Source: Blastocatellia bacterium
GTDB taxonomy: Bacteria; Acidobacteriota; Blastocatellia; Pyrinomonadales; Pyrinomonadaceae
Length of the DNA: 43,647 nucleotides
Assembly: GCA_003488005.1 (NCBI GenBank)
Contig: DNND01000045.1
Span: forward strand, 67,903-111,549
Direction: 5' to 3'
The position numbers and the translations under genes were made by a program. The notes beneath the pieces are model-generated. The model was not told the DNA's origin. It worked only from the letters and a program-made list of their open reading frames with translations, and did not search any database. Shown here one piece after another: positions 30,770 to 39,858 of this stretch; position 1 is the first letter of the stretch; every line of letters starts with the position of its first letter.

Positions 30770-31879
30770 ATGCAATTCGTGGTCAGCAAACAGAATCTGC
30801 AAAGAGAACTGGCGTACGTGCAGGGCGTGGTGGAAAAGAAAAACACGATCCCGGTGCTGTCGAACATTCTCATCGAGTCTGTTGGCGAAAACAACATTCG
30901 GCTTACGGGGACGGATCTCGACGTCACAATTCGTTGCGACATGGACGCTGAGGTTTCAACTGCCGGCTCCATCTGCGTGCAAGCAAGAAAACTTTTTGAG
31001 ATAGCGCGTTTGCTGCCAGACGCGCCCGTAACCTTCAAAAAGGAAAGCAACGATTGGGTCACGGTTACTTGTGATAAGACAAAATTCAAGATGGTAGGCG
31101 TTGCGCGCGATGCGTTTCCGGAAGTGCCTTCGTCGAAGTCAACCCCGACGAAGTTGTCGGCCGAGATCATCAAGTCGTTCATCGATAAGACAATCTTCGC
31201 CATCACTCAGGAAGAGTCGCGCTACACGCTCTCCGGCGCAAAATTCATCATGGACGACACCGGAGCCAAGATGGTTACAACCGACGGACACCGGTTGGCC
31301 TACGTCGAGCGAAAAGGAGTTTCAAAGGACGGAAGTGAAGCCATTGACACGCTGATCCCGCGAAAAACCTTAGCAGAATTAACAAAACTCACTGCTGGCT
31401 TTGAAGGAGACATCAACCTGGGCCTCGATAATAATCACATCTTTTTCGAAGTCGGACCGCGGTTACTTGTTTCGCGCATGCTGTATGGCCAGTTTCCAAA
31501 TTACGACATGGTGATGCCGAAGAATAACGACAAATCGGTGCAGTTCGACTGTGGTTTGTTGAATTCGGCGGTAAGACGTGTAGCGCTTATGTCGGATGAA
31601 CGCTCGCATGCAATTCGCTTCCATCTCGAGCCGAACCAATTGGTGATCAGTTCGCAGAACGCCGAAGAAGGTGAAGCAAGCGAAACAATTCAGGCCGATT
31701 ACAGCGGCGAGGAAACTGACATCGGCTTCAACGCGCAGTACCTGCTGGAATTTCTGAACGTAATTGGCGATGGCGCCGTAGCCTTTGAATTCAAGGATGG
31801 CAATTCCCAAGCACAACTACGACCAGCCGAAGGCGGGGACTACGACTACAAATACGTCGTCATGCCTATGCGTCTTTGA
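30770..31879 (+). CDS. dnaN: DNA polymerase III sliding clamp (beta)
   Basis: A 369-residue ring-clamp subunit starting MQFVVSKQNLQRELAYVQGV, with TIPVLSNILIE, FMVTTDGHRLAYVE-like DGHRLAY in domain II and the C-terminal YKYVVMPMRL that ends the hydrophobic pocket. The canonical start is the ATG at 30770 with AAGGAG six bases upstream. A second in-frame ATG at 30731 also has a strong GAGGAG six bases upstream and would add 13 residues, so two start points may be used. Confidence 0.97.
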   Translation: MQFVVSKQNLQRELAYVQGVVEKKNTIPVLSNILIESVGENNIRLTGTDLDVTIRCDMDAEVSTAGSICVQARKLFEIARLLPDAPVTFKKESNDWVTVTCDKTKFKMVGVARDAFPEVPSSKSTPTKLSAEIIKSFIDKTIFAITQEESRYTLSGAKFIMDDTGAKMVTTDGHRLAYVERKGVSKDGSEAIDTLIPRKTLAELTKLTAGFEGDINLGLDNNHIFFEVGPRLLVSRMLYGQFPNYDMVMPKNNDKSVQFDCGLLNSAVRRVALMSDERSHAIRFHLEPNQLVISSQNAEEGEASETIQADYSGEETDIGFNAQYLLEFLNVIGDGAVAFEFKDGNSQAQLRPAEGGDYDYKYVVMPMRL

Positions 31880-31899
31880 TTTTGGCGCTAAACCTCAAA

Positions 31900-31959
31900 A
31901 CTTAAAAGTCCGCAACGAACTTTTAAAGTCTGCAACTTGCTTTTAAAGTCTGCAACTTT
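31900..31959 (+). repeat. three direct repeats, about 20-bp period
   Basis: CTTAAAAGTCCGCAACGAA (31901), CTTTTAAAGTCTGCAACTT (31920) and CTTTTAAAGTCTGCAACTT (31940) follow each other; the last two are identical. They lie 20 bases after the dnaN stop codon. Unlike a CRISPR, there are no spacers. Confidence 0.8.
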
Positions 31960-32016
31960 ATTTCAACAATGAATTCGACTGGAGATGAAGAAAACAAGCG
32001 GGAAACATCTTGAGAT

Positions 32017-32340
32017 TTGAGTGGCTCAATAAGGGCACTTCAGCAGTTGCCTGACGCTTCAATCTCAATGGATGTTATCTCCGAAGAAACACCACTGCCT
32101 TCCAAAGCACAAGTCCAAAAACTCATCGATAAGCTTCTCCCTCGCAACGAGGAGATGGATACTTCCAGTGCTTTACTCATCATCGAGCGTTCAGGCGCAG
32201 ATAGAGACATCTTCACTGAAAATCTGAAATTAAGACTAGAACGTAAAGTCCTCGAACTGGGCGCCCAAGGCCGCGATGGCATAAATTTCAATTCACCCAA
32301 GCGTAGAGTGCTATTGACGCCTCATGTTGGACCGGCGTAG
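32017..32340 (+). CDS. small hypothetical protein, uncertain
   Basis: A frame of up to 107 residues (or 90 from the ATG at 32068), charged, with a probable helical middle (SKAQVQKLIDKLLPRNEEMD) and no membrane segment. I recognise no family. The start is unclear: TTG at 32017 has no ribosome site. It sits in the region between dnaN and the RHS gene and might be part of the inserted block or a decaying gene. The flanking stretches 31960-32016 and 32341-32403 show nothing else. Confidence 0.35.
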   Translation: MSGSIRALQQLPDASISMDVISEETPLPSKAQVQKLIDKLLPRNEEMDTSSALLIIERSGADRDIFTENLKLRLERKVLELGAQGRDGINFNSPKRRVLLTPHVGPA

Positions 32341-32403
32341 TTTCCGTTTCACAAAACTCGTTGTTTCAGTTCTTCGAACCTAACTCAAAAAGGAGTGGCT
32401 CAA

Positions 32404-35400
32404 ATGCCCCTTACCTCCCAGTCCGTATTTAAACTCACTATGGTCATTCTATTCCTGGCTGCTTCTGCGGTGGCACAGAACAACAAAAACCCACAAAGCT
32501 CGGTCGACAACACGATGCGCAGTAGTCTGCACGTCGATCCTTCAACGGGAGCGATGCAGCTGCAGATTCCGCTCGGTGTCTATCGCGGCCGTGGCGAGGC
32601 GAGTTTGCCGATTAGTCTGAACTATTCTTCAAAACTATGGACCATCAAGTATCTAAGCAGTTGTAGTGGTGGGGAGCCGGTCTCCTCATACAAATCCGAA
32701 TATGCCAAGGATTCAGCGTCAGGCTGGACCTCGACGCTGGGCTGGTTCCTGCCAAACCCGGATCGCCCAGACGAAACGTACGATACAGCCGGCCACATCG
32801 CACAATACCCTAACAACTCTGATCGCATAATGCGGAAGTTTGTAACTTTGCCGGACGGGTCCCAACATGAACTCCGCCTTGACGATTCAATGCATAGTTT
32901 TGGAGCTAATCAAAGTGGAACGTACTACTCGGTGGACGGATCGCGTTTGAAGTGGGACTGGAGCGATCCCGGCAATAGCACGCTTTACCTGCCAAACGGT
33001 TCCCGCATTGTAATGACGAATGGTTCGCGCCAATACATGGACCGCAACGGCAACTACTTGTCGCTACCCAGCAACTCTTCCACTTGGTACGACACCATAG
33101 GACGGCCGTTTGGCGTGCCCATTCCGGGAACGAAACCGGCTGTTGCGGGCCAATCTACATACACGCTGCCTGGCGACCTGAGTTACACCTTGGTATGGAG
33201 CGAGCTTGCCAATGTCCGGACCGATCCGAATCAAGCGCTTCAATATCAGGGTGACGCGTTGAACCAGGATTGCACCATGAGTAGTGCACAACCGAATACG
33301 CTGTTCAGCACTACAGATCAGCAACACAAAATACTCCGGCAGACCATTTTTAATCCGGTGGTCTTGAGTCAAATTATTTTGCCGAACGGCACCAGCTACA
33401 CCTTCACTTACAACGTGTACGGCGAAATGAACAAGATTATTTATCCGACTGGGGGAACTGAAACACTCACTTATGGCCCGCTCACGCCGCTCGGCGGCCA
33501 ACTTGACGACGGCACTTATAGCCAGGCAAATCGAGGTGTTTGCTCCCGCGTCATCAGCGACGGCACTACCTCTCAAATTTGGTATTACAACAGCGGCGGA
33601 AACTATTACGAAACCGGAGTTGATCCAGGCACAGACATGCGATGGGTTAAATCGCCGGACGGGACAATCACCAAAACGTGGTACTACGTAAGCCGCAATA
33701 ACCAGATTAAGTACGGCTTTGACGATGCACGCACGGGTATGGTGCGGGAAGAGCGCGTCTATGATTCGACAAATACGACGATGCTACGGCGCACGGTTTA
33801 CCAGCTCTTTCGAGATCTGACAGATTTCAGTCCGGCCTATGTGGCTACGCGTAATGCGCGCGTCTTTAGAAAGATCGACATTATTCTGGACACCGGCCCG
33901 GATTCAGCGCTTGCTTCGGCGACTGAGATGGATTACGACTCTGATCTCAACGTCATTAGCACGCGTCAATATGACTACGTCTCGATAAGTCAAACCACCG
34001 CTCGATCCGCTGATTACTCTTCGATCGCTAACGGTACGCTACTACGCACTGACGAAACAACGTACCTAGTGAATGACAGCGCCATTGATTCTGGAACGCG
34101 AGCTGCTTATCGCGCTCGAAACCTGATTAGCTTGCCAACTTCGACCCGCGTAAAAAAGCCCGGGGAAACTGTCCCTGTCGCGCAATCCAGCGTTGCGTAT
34201 GACGAATATTCAGTGACCACAGTCGGTACCGTCAGTTCTTGGACCGATCCAGGGCCTTACCGCGGCAATACGACGACTGCAAGTCGGTGGTTGGACACAA
34301 CAGGCGCATACTTGCAGCAGCATGCCTATTACGATCAATTCGGAAATGTACGAACCACAGTTGACGCAAAAGGCAAGGAGTCGCACATCGATTATTCTGG
34401 GAACTATCAGTACGCCTATCCGACGACCGCAACGACTGCTGTGCCGGATCCATCGGGGCAGTACGGTTCAACTTCCGCATTTTCAACCACGACAACTTAT
34501 AACGCCGATACAGGTCTGGTACTTTCTAGCACAGACGCTAACGGACAAACCACGAACTACACTTACGATTCAAAAGCACGACTAACGCAGGTAAGTCTCC
34601 CGGATGGCGGACGCACCACGTACAACTATGTGGACACGCACCAGTGTGGTCCTTACGTGGAAACGAAGACCCTGCTTGACACGGGACGCGAGACAGATTC
34701 GTGGCAGTTTCTGGATCCGCTTGGTAGACCCTATCTCGTTGAGACCCTAGACAGTCACGACCCAGCCAATCCTTATCTCCGAGTAGACACGAAATACGAT
34801 TCAATGGGACGTGCGTACCGGGTGTCAAATCCTTACCGAACGGCTGGCTGCACCTCAACGCCAAATCCGACGGACCGGTGGACCACCACGGGCTTTGATC
34901 CCCTCGGCCGAGTTACATCGGTTACTACTCCCGATTCCGCCGTGGTAATAACGAGTTACGGTGCAGTCTTTACCACAAGTTTCAACGCAAATACGGTGAC
35001 CGTCACCGACCAAGCGCTCAAACCACGACGCAGTATTATTGATGCATTAGGGCGGCTCGTCCGCGTTGATGAATCGGACAACAACGGGACCCTGGGACTA
35101 GCCAGTACACCTTCGCAACCGACGAGCTACATCTATGACGTACTCGGCAATCTACGCCGGGTTGATCAAGGTTCGCAGCAACGTTTTTTCATGTACGACT
35201 CGCTGTCGCGTTTGATTCGTGCAAAGAATCCTGAGCAGGCTACCGGTTCAGTGGCTTCCAACATCACCGACAGCATAACGGGCAACAGCCAGTGGTCTAT
35301 GGCCTATGGCTATGACGAAAACGGTAACCTTACGGCACGAGTGGATGCGCGAAACATCACCACGACTTACGGTTATGACGCGCTCAACCGCAACACGACC

Positions 35401-38370
35401 GTGCGCTATACCGATGGCACCAAAGACATCGATCGCCATTACGACAACCCGACGGCTAATAAAAATGGCCTGGGTCGGTTCTGGTATTTCAATTGGGATC
35501 CTAACAACAACACGCGCTTCGATACGCATTTAGCTATCGACCAGTACGATGCGATGGGCCGCCCCCTTAATTACCGGCAACATTTCCTGACTAATGGCGT
35601 CGCCAGTCCGCAATTCAACCTCACGCGAACCTACGATAAGACGGGCCACGTCTTGACGCAGACTTACCCTTCCGGTCGCACCGTGAACTACGGCTACGAC
35701 ATTGCCGGGAGGCTCAATAGCGATGGCGGCAACCTTGGCGACGGCGTAAGTCGCACCTATTCAACGGGACTTACCTACAGCGAGTTTGGTGGGTTGCAAC
35801 AGGAACAGTTTGGTACGCAGACACCGCTCTATCACAAGCTGCATTACAACGTGCGCGGACAGTTGTACGACTTGCGGCTAAGCACCAGTTCTTGGGCGAC
35901 TGACGAATGGAACTGGAACCGGGGCGCTATCGTGAATTGGTACGACTCGACCAGTGGTTTTCCCTTTCAGGATCCCAACAGCGGTACGAACAATAATGGC
36001 AATCTGTTAAGGCAATCCGTTTTTGTGCCCGACAACGATCAGATTTCCAGCAATAGCTATCAACGACAGAACTACTCCTACGATTTTCTCAATCGGTTAA
36101 CCTCGGTAACCGAGTATGCAAATGGCACGACGCAGAGTTTTGTGCAGACATACGAATATGATCGCTGGGGCAATCGCACTATTAATCCCAGCTCGAGCAT
36201 ATCCAATACCCAATTCGACATTGCCGACGCGCAGAACACGAACCGGCTGTACGCGCCGGGCGACACGGCTATACCGGATGTGAACCAGCGACGAATCCGA
36301 TACGACAAAGCCGGCAACCAGACGAACGACAGCTACACACCGGGTCAGGGACAGCGCACGTACGATGGTGAGAACCGCATGACTGGGAGCGCGGGCGTCT
36401 CTCCCGCATCGTATACCTACGATGCCGATGGCCGGCGCATCAAACGCAATGTGAATGGCGTAGAGACCTGGCAAATCTACGACATCGACGGAGAGCTGCT
36501 AGCCGAATATGCGTCTGGCGCAGCGCCCTTCTTGCCCAGCACCGAATACGGCTATCGCGGCAGTGAGTTGCTGGTCACAATTATGAATGGCGACACCCAG
36601 CGCTTGACTCGTTTTGTTACAAACCTATATTACGGCGCGCGTCACAGCGATCCGACGCCCCAACAACTGATGGATGGGATGAACCAACTGGCAGCAGCAG
36701 GAGCCACGAGCCAGGCGCAATTGTTTACGGTAGCCAGCCATCTCGCGCGTTCGTTGTTCACCCAAACTAATTACGAAACTAATGCGCCGGGGAGTTCTGA
36801 TCTGCAATACACGACGGATCTTTATTACGCGTATCTTCAGCGCGGTCCGGACGGCGGCGGCTTGGGCTACTGGGCCAATCAAGCTGCGGGTGGAGTTACT
36901 AACAGAACTAATGTCTGCAACGCGTTCGAAGCCAGCGGCGAGTTTCAGACACTCGTTGCGAACCTCTACGGTACGGCTGCTTCAGACGACGAGCGCACGG
37001 ACCACTTCGTCAACAACTTCTATCGCGGCGCTTACGGCCTCGATGCCACCTCAACGCAAATCCAACAGCAGAGAGATGCTTTGAATGCAGCAGCGGCGCA
37101 GAGCCAGGCTACGGTACAGGCGCAGGCTGAGACATTCGGCCGCAGTCTGTTTGTCGGACAGGTCAACGACAGTTCAATTTCCGATACGCAGTATGTGACC
37201 AACCTTTACGAAGCATTCTTACAACGGGGGCCAGATGCCGGTGGATTGGGCTGGTGGTCTGGACAAGCCAGTGTCGGGCAAGGACGACAGAATGTATTGA
37301 ACGCGTTTGCCGGCTGCACCGCGTTTAGAGATCTTTCGGGAACCCTCTATCGCGAAGCCAATTGGTTAGTCAGCGATCATCTCGGCACGCCGCGGATGAT
37401 CGCAAACAAGAGCGGCTCGCTCGCGAGCCTAAAGCGTCATGACTATTTGCCTTTCGGCGAAGAACTGATGGCTTATACTGGAGGTCGCACCCCCACGAAA
37501 GGTTACAGCAGCGATAGCGTCCGCCAGAAATTCACCTCCAAGGAACGGGATAGCGAGACGGGATTGGATTATTTCCTGGCTAGATATTTTGCGAATTCCC
37601 AAGGCCGATTCACTTCACCAGACAACTTTCTCAATGACACACATGCGAATAGTCCGGGAAGTTGGAATCTTTATACTTATGTTCGAAACAATCCGTTGCG
37701 TTACGTCGACCCATTGGGTGAAGACGTCCGCAGCACTAATCTCACAGATAAGCAAAAACAGGCGCTGATCGATGACTGGAAGAAGAAGACTGGCTACAAA
37801 GATGTCTACTTCGACAAAAACAATCAACTTGTAATTAACACGGCTGCCGGTTTTTCAGGCGGCTCAGCCAGTGCCCGTGAGCAGCTTTCTGCCGCGGTTG
37901 ATTCAACCGATATCCGGTTCAACCTCAAAGCAGTTGACACCCTCTCCGTCGCTTTTGCCGATGTCACTGATGGCGGTATGGCCCAGAATATGCAGACTAA
38001 AGCAACCCGCTACGACTACACTGTGAGCATTGACTTCGATGATTTCAAGCGAGCAGGAGGTAGTGATTCGGCGAAGGACGCCTTTAGCGTCGGCCTCGTA
38101 GCGATCCACGAGTTCGATCACAAGATTTACAACATTACCGACGATCCCAATGGGGGCTCGAATCCGGGACCACTCGAGACAACTTATATGAATCCAATTA
38201 GGCGAGAGCTCGGTCTGCCAGAGCGTGTCAACTATGGATCGCATTCTGTAAGCGACGGACTTAAGAACTCTTTTCCGGGGGGCGGACAGCAAATAGATTT
38301 CAAGCTAAACGGAAAGCAGAAAGTAATTCGTTGGCGGAATGATGTCGTGGGAGGAAAGGTGAAAGACTAA
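32404..38370 (+). CDS. secreted RHS-repeat protein with DUF4214 insert and C-terminal HExxH domain
   Basis: A 1,988-residue protein. The signal peptide (FKLTMVILFLAASAVA, cleaved before QNN) is followed by an N-terminal module of about 300 residues and many YD/RHS repeats (such as YDALNRNTTVRYTDG, YGYDIAGRLNSDGG). About 250 residues (36604-37359) interrupt the RHS core between ELLVTIMNGDTQ and NWLVSDHLGTPRM; they hold DUF4214-like units with YLQRGPDGGGLGYWANQ and FLQRGPDAGGLGWWSGQ. The RHS core closes with KERDSETGLDYFLARYF and YVRNNPLRYVDPLGED, after which the variable C-terminus (about 214 residues) has HEFDH (38107-38121), a HExxH zinc-peptidase signature. In other RHS proteins such tails are effectors; activity here is inferred. 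The ATG at 32404 has AAGGAG eight bases upstream. Confidence 0.9.
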   Translation: MPLTSQSVFKLTMVILFLAASAVAQNNKNPQSSVDNTMRSSLHVDPSTGAMQLQIPLGVYRGRGEASLPISLNYSSKLWTIKYLSSCSGGEPVSSYKSEYAKDSASGWTSTLGWFLPNPDRPDETYDTAGHIAQYPNNSDRIMRKFVTLPDGSQHELRLDDSMHSFGANQSGTYYSVDGSRLKWDWSDPGNSTLYLPNGSRIVMTNGSRQYMDRNGNYLSLPSNSSTWYDTIGRPFGVPIPGTKPAVAGQSTYTLPGDLSYTLVWSELANVRTDPNQALQYQGDALNQDCTMSSAQPNTLFSTTDQQHKILRQTIFNPVVLSQIILPNGTSYTFTYNVYGEMNKIIYPTGGTETLTYGPLTPLGGQLDDGTYSQANRGVCSRVISDGTTSQIWYYNSGGNYYETGVDPGTDMRWVKSPDGTITKTWYYVSRNNQIKYGFDDARTGMVREERVYDSTNTTMLRRTVYQLFRDLTDFSPAYVATRNARVFRKIDIILDTGPDSALASATEMDYDSDLNVISTRQYDYVSISQTTARSADYSSIANGTLLRTDETTYLVNDSAIDSGTRAAYRARNLISLPTSTRVKKPGETVPVAQSSVAYDEYSVTTVGTVSSWTDPGPYRGNTTTASRWLDTTGAYLQQHAYYDQFGNVRTTVDAKGKESHIDYSGNYQYAYPTTATTAVPDPSGQYGSTSAFSTTTTYNADTGLVLSSTDANGQTTNYTYDSKARLTQVSLPDGGRTTYNYVDTHQCGPYVETKTLLDTGRETDSWQFLDPLGRPYLVETLDSHDPANPYLRVDTKYDSMGRAYRVSNPYRTAGCTSTPNPTDRWTTTGFDPLGRVTSVTTPDSAVVITSYGAVFTTSFNANTVTVTDQALKPRRSIIDALGRLVRVDESDNNGTLGLASTPSQPTSYIYDVLGNLRRVDQGSQQRFFMYDSLSRLIRAKNPEQATGSVASNITDSITGNSQWSMAYGYDENGNLTARVDARNITTTYGYDALNRNTTVRYTDGTKDIDRHYDNPTANKNGLGRFWYFNWDPNNNTRFDTHLAIDQYDAMGRPLNYRQHFLTNGVASPQFNLTRTYDKTGHVLTQTYPSGRTVNYGYDIAGRLNSDGGNLGDGVSRTYSTGLTYSEFGGLQQEQFGTQTPLYHKLHYNVRGQLYDLRLSTSSWATDEWNWNRGAIVNWYDSTSGFPFQDPNSGTNNNGNLLRQSVFVPDNDQISSNSYQRQNYSYDFLNRLTSVTEYANGTTQSFVQTYEYDRWGNRTINPSSSISNTQFDIADAQNTNRLYAPGDTAIPDVNQRRIRYDKAGNQTNDSYTPGQGQRTYDGENRMTGSAGVSPASYTYDADGRRIKRNVNGVETWQIYDIDGELLAEYASGAAPFLPSTEYGYRGSELLVTIMNGDTQRLTRFVTNLYYGARHSDPTPQQLMDGMNQLAAAGATSQAQLFTVASHLARSLFTQTNYETNAPGSSDLQYTTDLYYAYLQRGPDGGGLGYWANQAAGGVTNRTNVCNAFEASGEFQTLVANLYGTAASDDERTDHFVNNFYRGAYGLDATSTQIQQQRDALNAAAAQSQATVQAQAETFGRSLFVGQVNDSSISDTQYVTNLYEAFLQRGPDAGGLGWWSGQASVGQGRQNVLNAFAGCTAFRDLSGTLYREANWLVSDHLGTPRMIANKSGSLASLKRHDYLPFGEELMAYTGGRTPTKGYSSDSVRQKFTSKERDSETGLDYFLARYFANSQGRFTSPDNFLNDTHANSPGSWNLYTYVRNNPLRYVDPLGEDVRSTNLTDKQKQALIDDWKKKTGYKDVYFDKNNQLVINTAAGFSGGSASAREQLSAAVDSTDIRFNLKAVDTLSVAFADVTDGGMAQNMQTKATRYDYTVSIDFDDFKRAGGSDSAKDAFSVGLVAIHEFDHKIYNITDDPNGGSNPGPLETTYMNPIRRELGLPERVNYGSHSVSDGLKNSFPGGGQQIDFKLNGKQKVIRWRNDVVGGKVKD

Positions 38371-38371
38371 A

Positions 38372-39178
38372 TTGCGTCAAATTACAAGTTGCCTGTTGCT
38401 GCTTCTGCTTTTCTCCGTGTTTGGTGAGAGAGTTACGTTCTGCAGGCCTCACGGAAAGACCCTTCAGAATACACGTAAACTTCTCGTGGCCATGGATGAT
38501 GTTAAGAACGACAGTGATAAGCTCGCAGTGTTGTTCAACGCCGGGGATCAGAGAATTCAAGACTTGATTCGGGCATTAGACGATGGTGACAATGACATCA
38601 GTCTCCGTGCTCAGATTGTGATCCGCTATTTGGGAAATCGGGAGGGGATGAAGCATCTGGTCGAGTGGTACAGCAAACGTCCAACCGAATATTCCATCGC
38701 TGGTCCCGTTCCCTTGCCTCTAACTGACTGGGATTACGAATTCATCGAAAGAAATCTGATGCCAAAACCTCCTGAGACCTGGAGGGAGATTGGCGTCCGA
38801 TATATTTATGCGCTAGCCATCGACGGCTCTGAGCGAAGTAAAAAAGCATTGGATTCATTGCTGAATAAGGGCGCGTCAGTAAAAGAAAACACCACCATTG
38901 GACTCGCAATCAAGCAACTACAAATAGCGAGACCAAAAATGCTTATGTCGGGGAAAGATGCTGCGAAGGTGGTTCTTGAGAATGCGTTTTTTATTTACCC
39001 CGCGGATCGGAAACGCACAAAGTCCCGTCTTGTGGCCTTTAATGGTACTAAAGATAAGGTGCTCGTTGAGTTATATATAAACCGAGGACAACTTGCTGAG
39101 GAGTGGTATCACGTCGTTATGAGCAAGGTCGGCAGAGGTTGGAAGTTCTACTCAATTACTCCGGTTTCTGTTTCCTGA
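38372..39178 (+). CDS. secreted protein with HEAT-like region; candidate partner/immunity protein
   Basis: A 268-residue protein whose predicted TTG start lies one base after the RHS stop codon, implying translational coupling; a purine-rich AAGGTGAAAG precedes it but the spacing is long. The N-terminus is a signal peptide (ITSCLLLLLLFSVFG). Residues about 55-100 look like a HEAT-type repeat (RIQDLIRALDDGDNDISLRAQ). The C-terminal part has a beta-rich pattern (KVLVELYINRGQLAEEWYHVV). I recognise no family. Export of both proteins and tight coupling suggest a partner or immunity role; this is inference, as is the exact start. Confidence 0.62.
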   Translation: MRQITSCLLLLLLFSVFGERVTFCRPHGKTLQNTRKLLVAMDDVKNDSDKLAVLFNAGDQRIQDLIRALDDGDNDISLRAQIVIRYLGNREGMKHLVEWYSKRPTEYSIAGPVPLPLTDWDYEFIERNLMPKPPETWREIGVRYIYALAIDGSERSKKALDSLLNKGASVKENTTIGLAIKQLQIARPKMLMSGKDAAKVVLENAFFIYPADRKRTKSRLVAFNGTKDKVLVELYINRGQLAEEWYHVVMSKVGRGWKFYSITPVSVS

Positions 39179-39855
39179 ACTCGACTGGGCTATCGAAACG
39201 GTCTTCAAGTGTGAATTCGCGATAAATGTCTTGGGTTTGCCGGCCGATTAATGGACGCAGGCACTAAAGAAAAGCCCACTCGGCGCGTACGCTCCGAGTT
39301 TGACCAGTGACGGGGTGAAGCCGTGTTGCATAAGTTCGGTGCAATGATGCAGATAGGACACGCTTCGAACAAAACGCTGCTGCAGCGACTCTCAAACGCT
39401 AATCTACCGAGTCCGTAACCTGTTTGAATTCTGACCAACCGGCATCTTCTGGACTATCCTCGGTGAAAAGAACGACTACACCCACGGACGAAAACTGGAA
39501 AGGTCGACTTGAAATTAGCGGTGCCTACAAACTTCAATCGAATGCAGTTACAGGCTCTTCTCAAACACAATTCATGACAAGAGGTAGTCGATAGTCTTAG
39601 AACCTCTTCTTCCGAGACTAGTCAAAAAATTTTCTAAGTTTGCCTGGCCAACGCTGGGACTACCGAACAACGAGATGCCGTTCGGCATCTCGTTTTCTTC
39701 GAGGCTAAACTCATAGTTCGCGCGAAAGTGGCGGCCGGTAGTTCGCGATTGTGGTCAGCCAATAATCTAGCCAAGTCTTCAACAGTGACGCAAAGAGAAA
39801 ATAAGACGAAAAAAGGCCCACTACAACTGATTGCTGCAGCTCATGCTAAAATCCA
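39179..39855. other. gene-free stretch before recF
   Basis: About 680 bases without a supported gene. Short frames exist but none has a ribosome site, a domain or a signal peptide. It contains one strong terminator (39669-39699). It may be remnant DNA from whatever inserted between dnaN and recF, or may hold an unrecognised RNA. Confidence 0.55.
39669..39699 (+). terminator. strong Rho-independent terminator upstream of recF
   Basis: An 11-12-bp stem AACGAGATGCCG/CGGCATCTCGTT with a tight loop, followed by TTTTCTTC on the plus strand. It lies 490 bases after the last gene and 160 bases before recF, so it may end the RHS transcript or an RNA transcribed in the gap. Confidence 0.88.
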
Positions 39856-39858
39856 TTG

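Noticed and set aside
31900..31959. Possible CRISPR array
   Set aside because: The repeats are adjacent with no spacers and no cas genes are in the window.
39205..39438. 77-codon minus-strand frame in the gap before recF
   Set aside because: No ribosome site and no recognisable domain; composition gives no support for coding.
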